The notes beneath the pieces are model-generated. The model searched no databases. It saw nothing but the letters and a program-made list of their open reading frames with translations, and had not been told where the DNA came from. The position numbers and the translations under genes were made by a program. 64,000 bases of DNA from positions 6,360,001 through 6,424,000 of the forward strand of contig BSQZ01000001.1 in NCBI GenBank assembly GCA_033239005.1, written 5' to 3'. This DNA comes from Lamellibrachia satsuma (lineage: Eukaryota > Annelida > Polychaeta > Sabellida > Siboglinidae). Of this stretch, positions 46,494-58,961 are shown in pieces (the first letter of the stretch is position 1; each line of letters starts with the position of its first letter).

Positions 46494-49400
46494 GGGTCTT
46501 ACTGAAATGAGTTGACACTTGGGGACAGTTACAACTATTTCCGGTAGATTATTCCGTAATCTGGTAACTCTAAGTGAGAAGCTTTCTTTTCTAACATTTG
46601 TACAAGCACGTTCTATAAACAATTTCAAACTTTGACCCCTTGTTCCTTCCCTTGTATCGCTGTCTTTGTGCAATTTGACAATGTTAGATACATCACTGTC
46701 ATATATCCCATGGACTCGGAGCAGTTTATATACCTCAATCATATCACCACGAGTTCGTCTATATGCAAGTGTAGGAAGTTTCAATCTCTGAAGTCTTTCC
46801 TCTTAAGGAATATTCTTCATACCAGGACGCTGCTTTGTTGCGCGTCTTTGCACATTTTCGATGGCATCTTTGTATTTCTGTTTATAAGGGGACCATATTG
46901 ATATTGCAAAATCTAGATGACTCCTAACTAAAGTGTTTATATAATGGCACAAAATTATGTTGATTTAGGATTGTAAAGGACCTTCTAATAACTGCCATGA
47001 TACTATTTGCTTTGTTTATTTTTTGTTGATGTGTTTATCAAATTCTAGGTTTGGATCAATTATAACCCCAATGTCTTTTTGTTCTTCTATTTCATGGGCA
47101 GTATTATCTATCTTCAGTTTTATGCATGCTCTTGCTGTATTGTTTTCCCTACGTGCATTAAATTACATTTATCTGGGTGGAACCTTAATAACCATTTACT
47201 TGACCAAGATGTTAAATAACCTAGATCGTTCTGTAGTGTATGTTGGTCATTTGCACTAGTAATCGTTTTGAAAACCTTGGTATCATCTGCAAACATATAT
47301 ACATTCGAAACTGTATTCTCAGGAAGATCATTTATGTATAAAGCAAATAGGATCGGTCCTAAGACACTGCCCTGTGGAATACCACTTGTTATATTTGCAC
47401 ACTCATAATTTGTACCATTTACGTTGACCTGCTGTACCCGGTCAGACAAGAACACCTAGATCCATCTTAGTGTGTAGTACTCTATACCATACGATTTAAG
47501 TTTGCCCATCAATCTTTTGTGAGGGACAGTGTTGAATGCTTTCATGAAGTCCAAATATACAACGTCTGCAGATTCCCATCTATCTATAGCTTTGGTCCAT
47601 GAGTCAATAACATTTACTAATTGGAGTACCGTGGAATGACCTTTAATAAAACCAAATTGTTGCATACTAAATAATTTATTCCTAATCATATGGTCTTTGA
47701 CACATTGTTCCATACATTTACATATTATACTTGTTAAGCTGACTGGTCTATAATTTCCTGCATTTTTTCGATTACCCTTCTTAAATATGGCTGAGATCCT
47801 TCCCTGTTTCCATTCCTTTGGTAGTTCACCCACAGAAAGTGAATTATTAAATAGCCTAGCTAGTGGTTTACATATATGATTAGATAGCTCTTTCAGCAAC
47901 CTAGGATGAACACCATCTGGCCCTACTGATTTACACACGTTAAGGTTATAAAGTTTTTTTAACATTTCCTCATCAATAGTCAATTCTTCCATATTGTGCC
48001 TTAACTTCACTGGTGAAATATGAGGGATATCACCATCTGGCTCTACAGTAAAAACACTTGACAAAAAAATTCCTAAGACATCTGCATTTTCCCTATCAGA
48101 ATCTGTGAGTCTAGATTTAGGGTCTGTGTTCAGGTCTGAAACACCTTCCTGATTCTTGGTTTTGGAGTTCACATATTTCCATACTGCTTTTGGATTTGTC
48201 TTAGCTTCTGTTGCTAGCTTCATCTCAAATTCCTTCTGTATCCTCCTTGTTAATTTACGGACTTGATTTCTAGCCCTACAATATCTAGTATAGTATTTTC
48301 CTTCTTTTGTCTCCATATAACATTTCCAGAAAGTGTGTATTTTCTTAATTTTCTTTACTGATTCCTTGTTTAGGGGTACTTTTCCTATATGCCTGTTAAC
48401 ATTACTCACAAGTCAATGAGGGATGAATTCATCCTCTATCTTTTTAATATATTCTTTAAAACCTAACCATTGATCAGGGTTGGGGTCAAGTACAGTTGAT
48501 CAAGTACTCAAGTACATCAAGTACCCAAAATAAATATCAAGTACAAGTACAGTTAAAGTGCTCACTTATGTACAAAGTACTTAAGTACATCAAGTACTGA
48601 CATAACAAGTACAAGTACTCAAATATAAATGGGCCTATTTTAATGGTTGTAATATTTTTCGATATTTTGCCATGTTTATTTTGCAACACAAATTTATGTG
48701 ACTTTTTGATATGAGCAAAACTGAGCATCACATTTTATTATCATTTGGTTGTGAAGATCAAGCAGAAAAGTTTAAAAAATTCTATAAATTTTAATAATTT
48801 TATTGAAACCATATTTCATGTATACAATTGTTACATCATACATTATACATCATAATACTTGGCAATACTTGGTCAAGTCCAACCACTCCATTGTTCGTTT
48901 CATATTTGACCTGTCATTGCACTTTATCTTCATGACAGTCTCAAAGTTTTTGTCTGTGAGCCGACACCTGTCTGGGCGGAACACCTTCCCAGCAATGCTG
49001 AAAGTCCTTTCTACCGATGCTGGTGATGCCATGACTGTCAGATACTTGACCGCCAGCTTGGCTAGGGTCGAGTACATTCCAGGAAGGTGCATCACAGCTA
49101 CACCTGCTGAGTTGTCAAAATGGCTTTCTCACTATTTTCACACCCCAGACCCTACAAAACTTTCTCTACACTTTAGTACTTGAAAAGTACTTGTTATTTA
49201 CCAAGTACTGTAGTTCAAGTACATGTACTTTGCATTTTGACACATCAAGTACTGACAAATGTGTACTTAAGTACGAGTACTGGTACTTGACCCCAACCCT
49301 GCCATTGATGGTTTATAGTGCTCATGCCAAGTATCTCGCCCCAGTCTGTGTGGTCTAGTTTCATATTTATACTATTATAATCCCCTTGGTTGTAATAATA

Positions 49401-51480
49401 TTTAAGTCGTATGGCTTCTAATTTCTGCGTAGCACCTAAATGTAATGATGAGGACAGAGTGATCACTCTTACCAAGTGGGCTTTCATACACTATATCATC
49501 TATCATACCTTTTTCATTGGTGAAAACTAAATCAAGAATGTTCGATTTAATTCCTAAGTGCCGCTTTGTGGGGAGTGTGACATGTTGGAAGAAAAATTTT
49601 TCTCTTATTCCTTCTTTAAATTTAGTGTCCGGGCTATTAGTATTAGTATTCTCTGAGAGTGTGTACCAGTTTTGCTAGTCTATGTTGCTGTAGTTACAAT
49701 CTCCAAGCAAGAGAAGATGTGAGAGTTTATAGTGCATTACCTCACTAATCAGTTAATTTAATTGTTCATTATTTGTGCCAGAGCTGCCCGGGCTTTTATA
49801 TAAACATCCTATCAGAAAAGTGTCTTTTTTGTTTAATTTTATCTCAACCCATGTCGATTCCTGAAAGTTGGTTCCTAAAGATACGAAAGGTTTTGCGTTT
49901 AGTGTTTTGTGGGTATACAAACACCTCTTCCTTGCTTATTAATGTTATATGGTATAACTCATAACCCAGTTCATCTGTGTTTAAAAGAAATTTCTGGTTT
50001 TTCGGTTTAACCTCAGTGATTGCAATCACTATACACTTATGTGATTCGACTCAAGCTTTCAACTCAGTAAATTTATTGATTAGACTATCAATGTTGGTGT
50101 AGAAACATTTTAACTGTTTATGTGTATAATTTGTATTTACAGTGTTTTTCTGGTTAGATGATCTTTCTTGTCTTACTCCTCGTCCCTTCGAGGTTTGAAT
50201 CTTATAATATTTCTGGTCCATGGTGGGCCTCTCACCCTGTACAACCTATCTCTTTTGTCCTGGCCTCCTCTAGGAGTTTCCTTCCTCCCTCTCTTTCTTT
50301 TTTGTTAAGTCATGCTGGATGCTGAGACATTTTCATTTGTCCTCTGCATCTGTTAAGTTTGATAGTCGTTTTAACAATTCCATCTTTTTGTTAGTGTCTT
50401 TCATTACTACCTTGAGAGGTCTGGGTTTTTGCTCAGTATCACCCGTATCTCCATCTGTTTGTTTTTTACCTAGCCTGATAACTTTGGTTATCTCATCTTT
50501 TACGTTCAGATTGCACACCTCTTCAACAAACTCCATATCTATCCTCACCCTCTCTTTATGTTTGTTTTTGATTCTGGGGCATTGAATATATAAGAAAATT
50601 CTTTTCCCTATTTTTTCTTACATTGATTTCTCTTACTGGTTCCTCCACAACAATTCCACTATTTTGGGTGGTTAGTAGGTTCCTGCTTTCATCATCATTT
50701 GGTCTACATGTATGTAATGCAACCATTTCCTGCCTTACAATTTTTTTTACTTCTTTAGTTTACTGTCGCATTTAGCATCCAGTTTTTTCTCTGTGGCCGC
50801 AAATCTCATGTTCATAGTTTCGAAATATATCTCGCATCTCTTCGATAACTTTTTCATTGAGAATATTTTTTTATTTTTGGTTTGCATTTTAAGCAAAACC
50901 ACATGCATCCGGGTTTCCCCGTTGCCTCATATTCACCAGGTTTAAATTTCAAGCATTTAATGCAGTATCGATTTCCGCAGTACTTGCACTCGAGCATTCT
51001 GTCTTTCTCACTTTTAAAGATTTTCTCTAACATCACTTCCCTATTCAGAGTTGCTACCTCTCCGTGTCCCCTTATTTTTTAGTTTTGTGATTGGAGCGCT
51101 ACAAATTACTACATTTTCGTCAGTATCTTGTTTTGGGCCACTTTGTTGATCATTTTCACTCATTTAAATTCCAGAAAAAAAATCAAGTTCCATGTAACAC
51201 CATATGCGTGCTGTTGTACTAAGGGTATGTGCAGGGGTTTCCAAGGCGTTGTGACTAGTGACAGTGTGCCATGCTCGATGAGAAAATTCTGTCCCAGAGC
51301 TACTCTGGGTAAAAGACGCCTAGGTTGAAATTGCTTGTTAGTATATAGATGACTCAAGTTGGGAGTGTGGCTCTACCTACCTTATTACTAAATTTTTTCT
51401 AGCCTTAATTAGTTGTGTTGTTTACATTGTGCGCCTAACCGAAAGAATGAAAATTTTGGCGGGAAATTTTTAATGGGTCA
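46494..51480 (-). mobile_element. Near full-length CR1 element in intron 1 of gene 2
   Basis: On the minus strand the order is ORF1 (ATG at 51163; a Cys-rich PHD-like finger CKYCGNRYCIKCLKF...MWFCLKC at 50870-51000; a C-terminal VVMKDTNKKMELLKRLSNL part near 50340), an endonuclease piece (VIAITEVKPKNQKFLL, about 50010), linker (YYNQGDYNSINMKL, about 49370), and ORF2 RT: a 317-residue frame at 48409-47456 (GPDGVHPRLLKEL, GNYRPVSLTS, VVYLDFMKAFNTVPH), then GIPQGSVLGPILFALYINDLP and MFADDTKVF (47120-47455), and the C terminus at 46491-46784. ORF2 is interrupted by an hAT insertion at 48475-49301 and by a few stops and frameshifts. This is the least decayed LINE here. Confidence 0.8.
48475..49301 (-). 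mobile_element. hAT element nested in CR1, with transposase C-terminal remnant
   Basis: The ends are inverted (cagggttggggtcaagtac and gtacttgaccccaaccctg) and flanked by an 8-bp duplication CCATTGAT (48467-48474 and 49302-49309). The minus-strand frame 49095-48850 reads LAKLAVKYLTVMASPASVERTFSIAGKV, the hAT C-terminal dimerisation motif. Subterminal caagtac/gtacttg words are abundant. At 827 bp, with only part of a transposase, it is non-autonomous. Removing it and one duplicate makes the CR1 frame continuous, so it inserted after CR1. Confidence 0.85.
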
Positions 51481-52621
51481 ATGTATAGTTTAAGATTGGA
51501 TTTATATCGCATCAGCTCAGAATTTACATCTAAACATCACGGTGTGATAATCAGTATGCTACTAGAATAATATGAATAGGATGAAAAACTCCCTTTCTCC
51601 ATGGTAAACAGCCAAAAATTAACTAAACAGCAGGGCTCATACGTAAACAGACATCGTAACTGGAAGCTCCCTTGCTTCTTTCTTTAGATGCCCCGAGTAG
51701 CGAGGAATATACTTTACATGAGCTAACTTGTGCTTTGTAGTATATTAATTAAACGCCGTATAAATGCATACCTGTACCATTTATGTACATATATCACAGT
51801 TGTGCCATAGCATATAATATTATGCAGTGCCAGTGCTACTAGTTCCCAACGGCAACGGGTGATGAGCGATATCGCCCCCTGCTTCCTGTGGATGGGGTGA
51901 TTTTCGGAGGTTGCTGCAGCTATGATGGGTTATTGTTGATCATTCATATTAAAAAGACTCGAACAAGCACATTAGTACCTGTACCCAAAAGTTGATACAG
52001 TTGCCAAGTTTCTAGTCTTTAGACTAGAAGAGTACAACTGATCTATGCAACAAGCTGACAGCAACTAAGCAGGACACTCTACCTTTCATATACCTAGAGA
52101 TATACATAGAGAAACTAAATTACACAACTGAACAGTTTGCCTGATATGTAAAGACATGCTTGATTATAATTATAAGATGGTGTTACCCATGAATCCAAAG
52201 AAACACTATAACAATTTTAATATTCCCTACAAATATAAAGATTTCAAATACTTTTTAGGCATTCACATGCTCTAAGTCCAACGTTGTCCATACACAAATT
52301 AATTTATTTCATGAAAATATGCTCTGTGTACCCGCTGTGTGTTCCTTCATTGCAGAGGGTGCTGTTGTCTATCCGACGTTGCATATCTATCTTCTTTAGC
52401 TTATATGCCACATCATCTCAATGTACTTGTTGTACATGATACATTTACCAATGCTTTTGTTTGGACACAGAAAGAACTAATTATTTTATGTATGTGTGCG
52501 TGCGTGCATGCGTGCTTGCGTGTGTGCATGCATGCGTGCGTGTGTGTGTGTTGTGTTATGACACAGTACAAAAACAAACCTGTCTTTCTCTTCCTTTAAT
52601 AATGCTTTTCTATGATTTCAG
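51481..52621. other. Intron, GT-rich tract, no recognised gene
   Basis: Intron DNA up to the V exon; a purine-pyrimidine gtgcgtgcatgcg tract at 52490-52555 is the only clear repeat. Confidence 0.45.
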
Positions 52622-52924
52622 CACAACAATTCTTCCAATATGAGCAAAATGTCTTCCCTTGCAACCATAGTCTTCAGTTGAACGAACTGATACAAATCCG
52701 GTGGCTAATAAACGAAGTGGTATGTGCTGACCTTGTCGTCAAAACTGGAGGAAATACGGCAATAACATTAGATTGTGGATTGCAAAATCGTGCAGATATG
52801 AACATCACTCATCTGGCCGTATCCTCACTGGAAACACGTGATGAAGGTGAATTCAGCTGTGTGGTGAAGAAGGATATCTTTTCCGACTTCACAAAGATGA
52901 CAAGGTTTAATGTCACCATAAATG
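52622..52924 (+). CDS. Gene 2 exon, V-like Ig domain
   Basis: A phase 1-1 exon of 303 bp, the same length as gene 1 exon 2412-2714, with 13 base differences (95.7% identity) and five amino-acid changes (V/I, V/A, A/T, S/A, Y/F). The Ig core is kept (FPCNHS, IRWLINE, DEGEFSC). The S/A change removes one N-glycosylation sequon (NTS to NTA). About 20 bp before the acceptor and 10 bp after the donor are also alike; beyond that the introns differ. About eight of the 13 changes are synonymous, so the protein looks constrained. The acceptor is tgatttcag at 52621 and the donor gtaagg at 52925. Confidence 0.86.
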
Positions 52925-53136
52925 GTAAGGGTTTGTTTTTGCCTTGTGGGTAAATGTTTGGTCAGCATGTGTATGTACAGTGGAACCTCACTAGTAAGGT
53001 AACCCTTGGGACTGGGCGAAAGTGACCTGAATAACGAGGTGACTGTATTAATGGGACTTAATGTCCTGTATTTTTCTGTTATGGAAATAACTGTGAGGTG
53101 GCCATATGACGGAGGTGACCATAAAGTGAGGTTTGT

Positions 53137-53167
53137 CTGTGTATATATATATAATTATATATATATG

Positions 53168-53230
<63 letters not shown>
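53137..53230. repeat. (TA)n / TATATG microsatellite
   Basis: Imperfect TA array with interspersed tgtata units. Confidence 0.9.
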
Positions 53231-53233
<3 letters not shown>

Positions 53234-53455
53234 TCAATCATCATGGGAAAGCTTATTGAGTCCAAATTTATAAATATTGTAATAATCTGCACATGCATTG
53301 TGTGTGTGTGCGTTCATGCATGTTGATCAGCATGCCTACTTATAATAGTGCATATATATAATTTCTTAATTTGATTTGTGTGGTTTAGTATGGCAGATAA
53401 AATAGTGCACTTTTTATAAAGACACAAAACTTTGCACATATCTAGAACTCACCAA

Positions 53456-53690
53456 AACTGGACAGCAGTGGCCATTTTTAAAGACGGCAGTCATCAAAAC
53501 AAATTTTCTCATATGAAAAAGTTGTACGTCACACACAACCACAATTTGGTATCAAAGTATAGATTTTAAGGGCATGGATTTAAAGCATTTTACTTTTGAC
53601 CTTTTTCAATAAGCATATCGGCCATTTTTAAAGATGGTGGCCGTCAAAACCCATTTGTTCCCATAATCTTAAAAACTGGACAATTCAGGC
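53456..53690. repeat. Tandem GGCCATTTTTAAAGAYGG repeat
   Basis: Two units about 150 bp apart share ggccatttttaaagac/tgg and a caaaacaa/ccatttgttcccat segment; related units appear at 55735-55965 (gccattttaaagatgacagcc, cctagagccgtaattttt). The pair of arrays brackets 2 kb of unexplained sequence. Confidence 0.5.
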
Positions 53691-55730
53691 ATTATGGAAG
53701 TACATGTTTAAGAGAATTGTTGACACTTTGTCAAGACGTGCAATACAACAATTGGAATAGATGGATTTTGAAATGGGCATAATGTTTAACCTACCTACTA
53801 TTAACATGCCAAATGACAGCCCTCCAGGTTTACTCATTTTTGAGGAATGTTCTAAAAATAGCCCAGTTATAGATGTACTCAGAGAAAATGATTTTTGAGT
53901 ATTGCTTCAAACATTTCAACAACTGTGAAGTATGAATACATAAAAATATAGCAAACTATATGTTTGTTCACTAGATTTTAATCTTCAAAATAAAGTAGAA
54001 ATTAATTTCCACGTTCGTGTGTCTGTCGTTATGGATGTACACTTTTCCTGTTATGGACATACATCTCTGAATGCTATGGATGTACACTTCGCATTTCACT
54101 ATTTAAAATGCAGAAATGACATAATGTCACATTCAAAACATTACTAATTTAAATAAAACTTCAACATGAAGAATCAGAATATTCATAAAATTTAATTTAA
54201 TGTTCATAATTTTTCAGCAGTTCCACTGATAGTCTGTTCTCTCATTCAGCATAACTAATACAGAAACATAGATCCATTAAATCATTATGACATAAGATTT
54301 TAAATAATTACCTGTGAACAATTGTAATAGTCAATAACAACCATGCGTCTTTGAATAACCGTAGTGTACACAAGTAGTCTCTTAGCAATACTCTAACTGC
54401 ACTTGGTAAACTAACCCAGATGTTCTTATGAAGAAAGATACACATATCAGTTCAAAAACATTAAATACTCCATAATATCAATCATTAAAATTAATATTGT
54501 CAGAGTGTTCTTGATATACTACTTTGTTTAATGAACAACATACACTTTGAATTTCAGCTGTTCTACGAGTAATGTTCAGTCTGTTCTTATTCTTTTCAGG
54601 GACAAATATATGTTGGGTTTTTAAGAAGCCATTACGTCCAAGCATATTCAGCTTAATAAACAGGAGAACTGTTTGGCTGAGATATAAAATAAAGAACAGT
54701 AAACAACTGTAATATTCAATAAAGCATGGATGCGTACCTTGTCTCACATCCAACCTTTAATTCAATAAATACCAAAGTGCATGCAACTAGATATTTAATA
54801 ATAAAAATAGTCTCTCGTCAAAACTCTAGCAAACTGGCTTTGATGTTATCAGAGAATGTATGTTCTTCCCCTCGTTGTTCTCTTCATTTTTTATGTAAAT
54901 AATTTTGCTGTGTTTATTTGTACTTCTTGAAAATAGTTAGAATAAACTATTTAATTTTAGTATGTCAGATCTATAAGCACTTTTTCAGTTCTTCCCATTT
55001 TTGCATGCGATCTTTCTTAAATTTGTTATCCCTCAAATGGACCAAACTCAACTCTCGAAGATAGACTGCTTTAGGAGTTGGGGCATACTCTATTTCACAT
55101 ATCCTTGGTTAATCACATGCGTTTTTTTTTGTCTTGATATGTCAGTACTGATGTCCCAGTTGATGTAGAATTCTAATGCTCAGCGTAGTAATTATCCCTT
55201 ATGATAGAACTAGCATTAAATTACAACAATGGCTTTAAAGCCACATGGTGAGTTATATATGGTATGTATCCAGTGTAGTTGAAATGTTTTACAAAATGTG
55301 GTAGCTCTATCAACTTTGCATTGTTGAGAATTGTGTTATGGACGTACATAAAATGTATATGTCCATAACATAGATAAACCATAAACTATGATGAATGAAA
55401 TAAAGTTAAGTACTTTTGTTTTTTATTAAGCAATTACTAGACAATGCAATAAAAAATATAATTTTGTGTTATGGATGTACATGCCTGATGTGACCCAAAT
55501 TGGAACCAGGATTCCTATAATCACACAGAAAAATTAGATTTGACAGACTACTATGTCACTATATCTCATTACTACATTAAACAAATATGTGACAAAAAAG
55601 AAAATATGATGAAAAACTGCATGTTTTTCAGATACATGGGGTGATAAACCAACAACTTAAGCTTGAATTCAATACATTGACGAATAGGTAGCCAATGAAG
55701 TGCGAAAAAAACTGGAGTATGTGTTAAAAA
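53691..55730. other. No gene; dispersed GTTATGGAYGTACA motif
   Basis: The motif gttatggatgtaca and variants recurs at about 54028, 54050, 54074, 55335 and 55466, once as a hairpin (55334-55370). No open frame of interest. Confidence 0.4.
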
Positions 55731-55734
55731 GAAC

Positions 55735-55965
55735 TATGTCACCTAGAACCGTGATTTTGGTGTCAAAAGGTTTTCAGGGTAGCTGTTTCAAATATTTTAC
55801 GTTTGACCTCCAGCATTCATGTCTGCCATTTTAAAGATGACAGCCTTCAAAGCACATGTTCCCATATCTTAAGAATTATGTCACCTAGAGCCGTAATTTT
55901 TGTGTCAAAATATAGATTTTCAGGATCAACAATTTCAGACATTCATATCTGCCATTTATAATTAA
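55735..55965. repeat. Tandem repeat related to 53456-53690
   Basis: Two units of about 130 bp with cacctagaaccgtgattttg / cacctagagccgtaattttt and atgtctgccatttt / atatctgccattta. Confidence 0.5.
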
Positions 55966-56029
55966 AAATCCACTGCATTTCAATGATGGATGGTGTCCCC
56001 CAGAGATGGCAAGGCCCATTGGCAAATTT

Positions 56030-56770
56030 TAATCATCTGCTGAGCCAGCTACATGGTTTGAGGCTGATTGTAACCATGATCAAAGTGGGCAAACAGTGTT
56101 CCTGAAAGACTTGAACTGATGAAAGCTGTCAAACAAGATGATGGAAATTTATTCTGTGAGGAACGATCTCGTCTGCTGGTCCTGGACACAAGTGTTGTGG
56201 GCAATGTGCTTAAACTTGAAGAGTTCAGCCAGAGTCAATATAATGCATTTGTCAAAGAGCGGCTAACCAATTGCAAGCACCAACCTTTAGGAGTCCCAAT
56301 CAAGATTAACAGTCCCAATCAAGATTAACAAACTCCACCTTCAATGTAATCAGCAAACAGAAAAAGAAAAAAAATTCCAGATCCTACTGTGGGGTTTCAT
56401 ATGTGACTTCATCATATGTGACTTCATCAGTATCAACAATAACAGCCAAGGAAAATGTTGATTCCATGGTTTTTTTTTTCTCAAATAACACTGACATAGA
56501 ATTAGTCACCTACCTGGTACTATCAGTACTTCCAACACATTGGAATTGACAGACTTAAGTTGCAGTATGGCGGTAATGTGTGACTGATTTCACCTACATG
56601 TGTGTTTCTTCTGTTGCACTTGAAATTACTCTTAAGTTGAATCACAAGTACTGACCGTACTTAAACACCAAATGTGGCTATGACCAAACTTCATCATCAG
56701 TTGCTGCTACTGCTGCAAGCGAAGATTATGCCACATTTTTGTCTGCCTCAACCATAGAGTTACATCATTA
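56030..56770 (+). pseudogene. Second copy of the multicopy family seen at 6960-9140
   Basis: A 69-residue frame (56119-56328) reads DGNLFCEERSRLLVLDTSVVGN and QSQYNAFVKERLTNCKHQPLGVPI. From memory, the pattern VLDT...QYxAFVxERL occurs in the N-terminal half of the same uncharacterised invertebrate family that carries the ADDTDVF motif. The sequence after 56330 seems to continue but with many stops. Confidence 0.35.
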
Positions 56771-58255
56771 ATCATCCCCCTATAATCAAGAGCGATAAGC
56801 CAGCTCACTGCAGTGAAGCGGGTGTGGACCACTGGCCGGCATTTCATTGCATGGCAGAAACAGTTGCATCCACTGCATTACACATAGGGTAGTACGTGTA
56901 CTGTTTATAGTGCGAACATAGCATGTTACAAACAGTTGTCTAACATATGTTAGTAAGTAAGTAAGTAAGAAAGTAAGTGAATAAGTTAATTTATTTCCTC
57001 CTCACCATCATCATTTGCAATATAAGGCAAACAAAAGCAATGAAGATGAGGTGGCTACCAGAGAATTATAAACTAGTAGCCAGTGACGATGACACCAGGA
57101 ACCAATTAACTTGGAAGATTTTTCATTGTCATTTGTTCTTAATGGGGCATGGCCACCAGACTGATTAATAATTTGGGTGAGGGTGGTCCCAGCAGTTGGG
57201 TTATAAGTGTGGGCAGTAGGGTTGTTTATACTGGAGTGAGCATTGTGCATTAGTGTTAAACTCTCAAAGACAAACATTTTAGAGGCTTGCTGGAAAACGT
57301 TGTGGGACAACGAATATGGTTATTTCCTGTGGCTTACAGCTGTACAAATCGACAGAAGACAAGATCTAACATCTCGTTATTTTCAAGTAATTTATATCAC
57401 AAATGTTTGTGCTGTGTTAGTGTATATGTGAGTATAACAGTTTCGAAAATGTTCTGAAAAATCAATATATTACAGATACGTTTGTTTTTATTGGAGGTAG
57501 CGTACATTAAGTGTTTCCCAGTAGTCACATTGATTGGGTGCAACATAAAATGTTATAGGGGTAGGATTCGGTTTTATAAATAATGTGTGCGTGCATGTAT
57601 GCATATTTGTAACTCTTTTTTAAAACTCTACTAGATGTCAGCTCATTAATAAGATTTTTGTTCTTTATTAAGTCATCTGCATTTAATGAGGCTCTCCCCT
57701 TTTTGGTCATCGTTTGCCTTTTCATCGCTGTATGAACCACTATCATGTAACTCATTCTGTACACACTGCAACATTCATTGCATTCTGTGCATTTGTTTGA
57801 CAAACCATGTGAAAGGTTGCCTACTAAAACAATTGACAGCGTAAATGAGAGGGCACATTTCTTTACATGAGACGTGTCCTTGGGCAAGTTTGCCAGATAA
57901 CATTCGAGAAAGATCTTGATCTGCAGGTGGAAATGGCTGTGATGGAGCAGCTGGGGAATGTGTTGGAAGATGGAAAAAGAATATTTTTGGGACCTTAGAT
58001 CGAGAAGAATGTCCAACAGGGCTTAATGAGATTTTGACCACTTGCAGTCATTAACTAATACATGTATAGAGCACTTCAGAAAGTTCAGTTTCGATCATGT
58101 TTAGTGGTGCTACTGTTATAGTTAATATGTTATGATATTTGATATACAAGGTGCATAGATATATTGTGCACGTAATAAGGTATTAGGTATATATAGCTAT
58201 ATAGTAATAATCTCTTATTAGTACTATATATCTATAGATATATGATTATACATCA
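56771..58255. other. Intron, no recognised feature
   Basis: A short (taag)n tract at 56950-56985 and an open minus-strand frame at 57525-58016 without recognisable domain. Confidence 0.4.
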
Positions 58256-58257
58256 AT

Positions 58258-58350
58258 TAAAAATGTTGGACTCTCAATAAGCCAATGGTTTCCTTGTCCA
58301 CTTGCCACCTGAGGCTTTGCCTTGGATGGCAATCTGGTTAAATCTTATAT
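58258..58350 (+). mobile_element. CR1-like LINE 3' tail fragment
   Basis: Contains gttggactctcaataagcca and ggatggcaatctggttaaatc, a minimal copy of the family tail. Confidence 0.6.
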
Positions 58351-58354
58351 ATAG

Positions 58355-58961
58355 ATGTGTTATTGATCCAAAAAGGTTCATTTGTGTTCTAACATGTTTA
58401 ATTGTTGAAATAGTGGTCTAAAATCATTCGTTGGCTAAATTTCGCACATAAAAACACACAAATTCAATGGCAGATTATAGGAGAACTAATACAGAAGTGG
58501 AACTGTAGTATGTCTGTTACTATCTGCATATGATTGAGAATAAGCATGCCAAATCTCAGAGTTCTTGCACAAATAATTTCTAGTTATTGGTATTTTAAGT
58601 AGAACAAGAATTCTCCATGATATCCGAAAATTGGCAAAATAACAGAATCCGCCAAATTTGAAATGGTCATAACTCAGAAGCTATTCGAGCTACAGCCCTA
58701 TGGTTTGGTGTGTGTAGTTATATTGATTTGAGATGGAATGCCCCAGCAATAAAAATTAATTGTACTAAATCTACAACCCTATGGTTTGACATGACATTGT
58801 GTGGTTATATTAATGACCTGTGGATTAATTTAATAGGTAACATTTTTATTGAATTTAAACATATCAGTGCAACATGCCTTGGTTGATCTGAATTGGAATG
58901 CCCCTACTGCTAATTGTTGGATTGTTTCTGTCAAATAAACTGACTTTGTCTTTGAATTCAG
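58355..58961. other. Intron, no recognised feature
   Basis: Nothing supported up to the second Ig exon acceptor. Confidence 0.45.

Noticed and set aside
57525..58041. Overlapping minus-strand frames of 163 and 88 residues
   Set aside because: No domain, promoter or splice support; possibly an old repeat but nothing identifiable.
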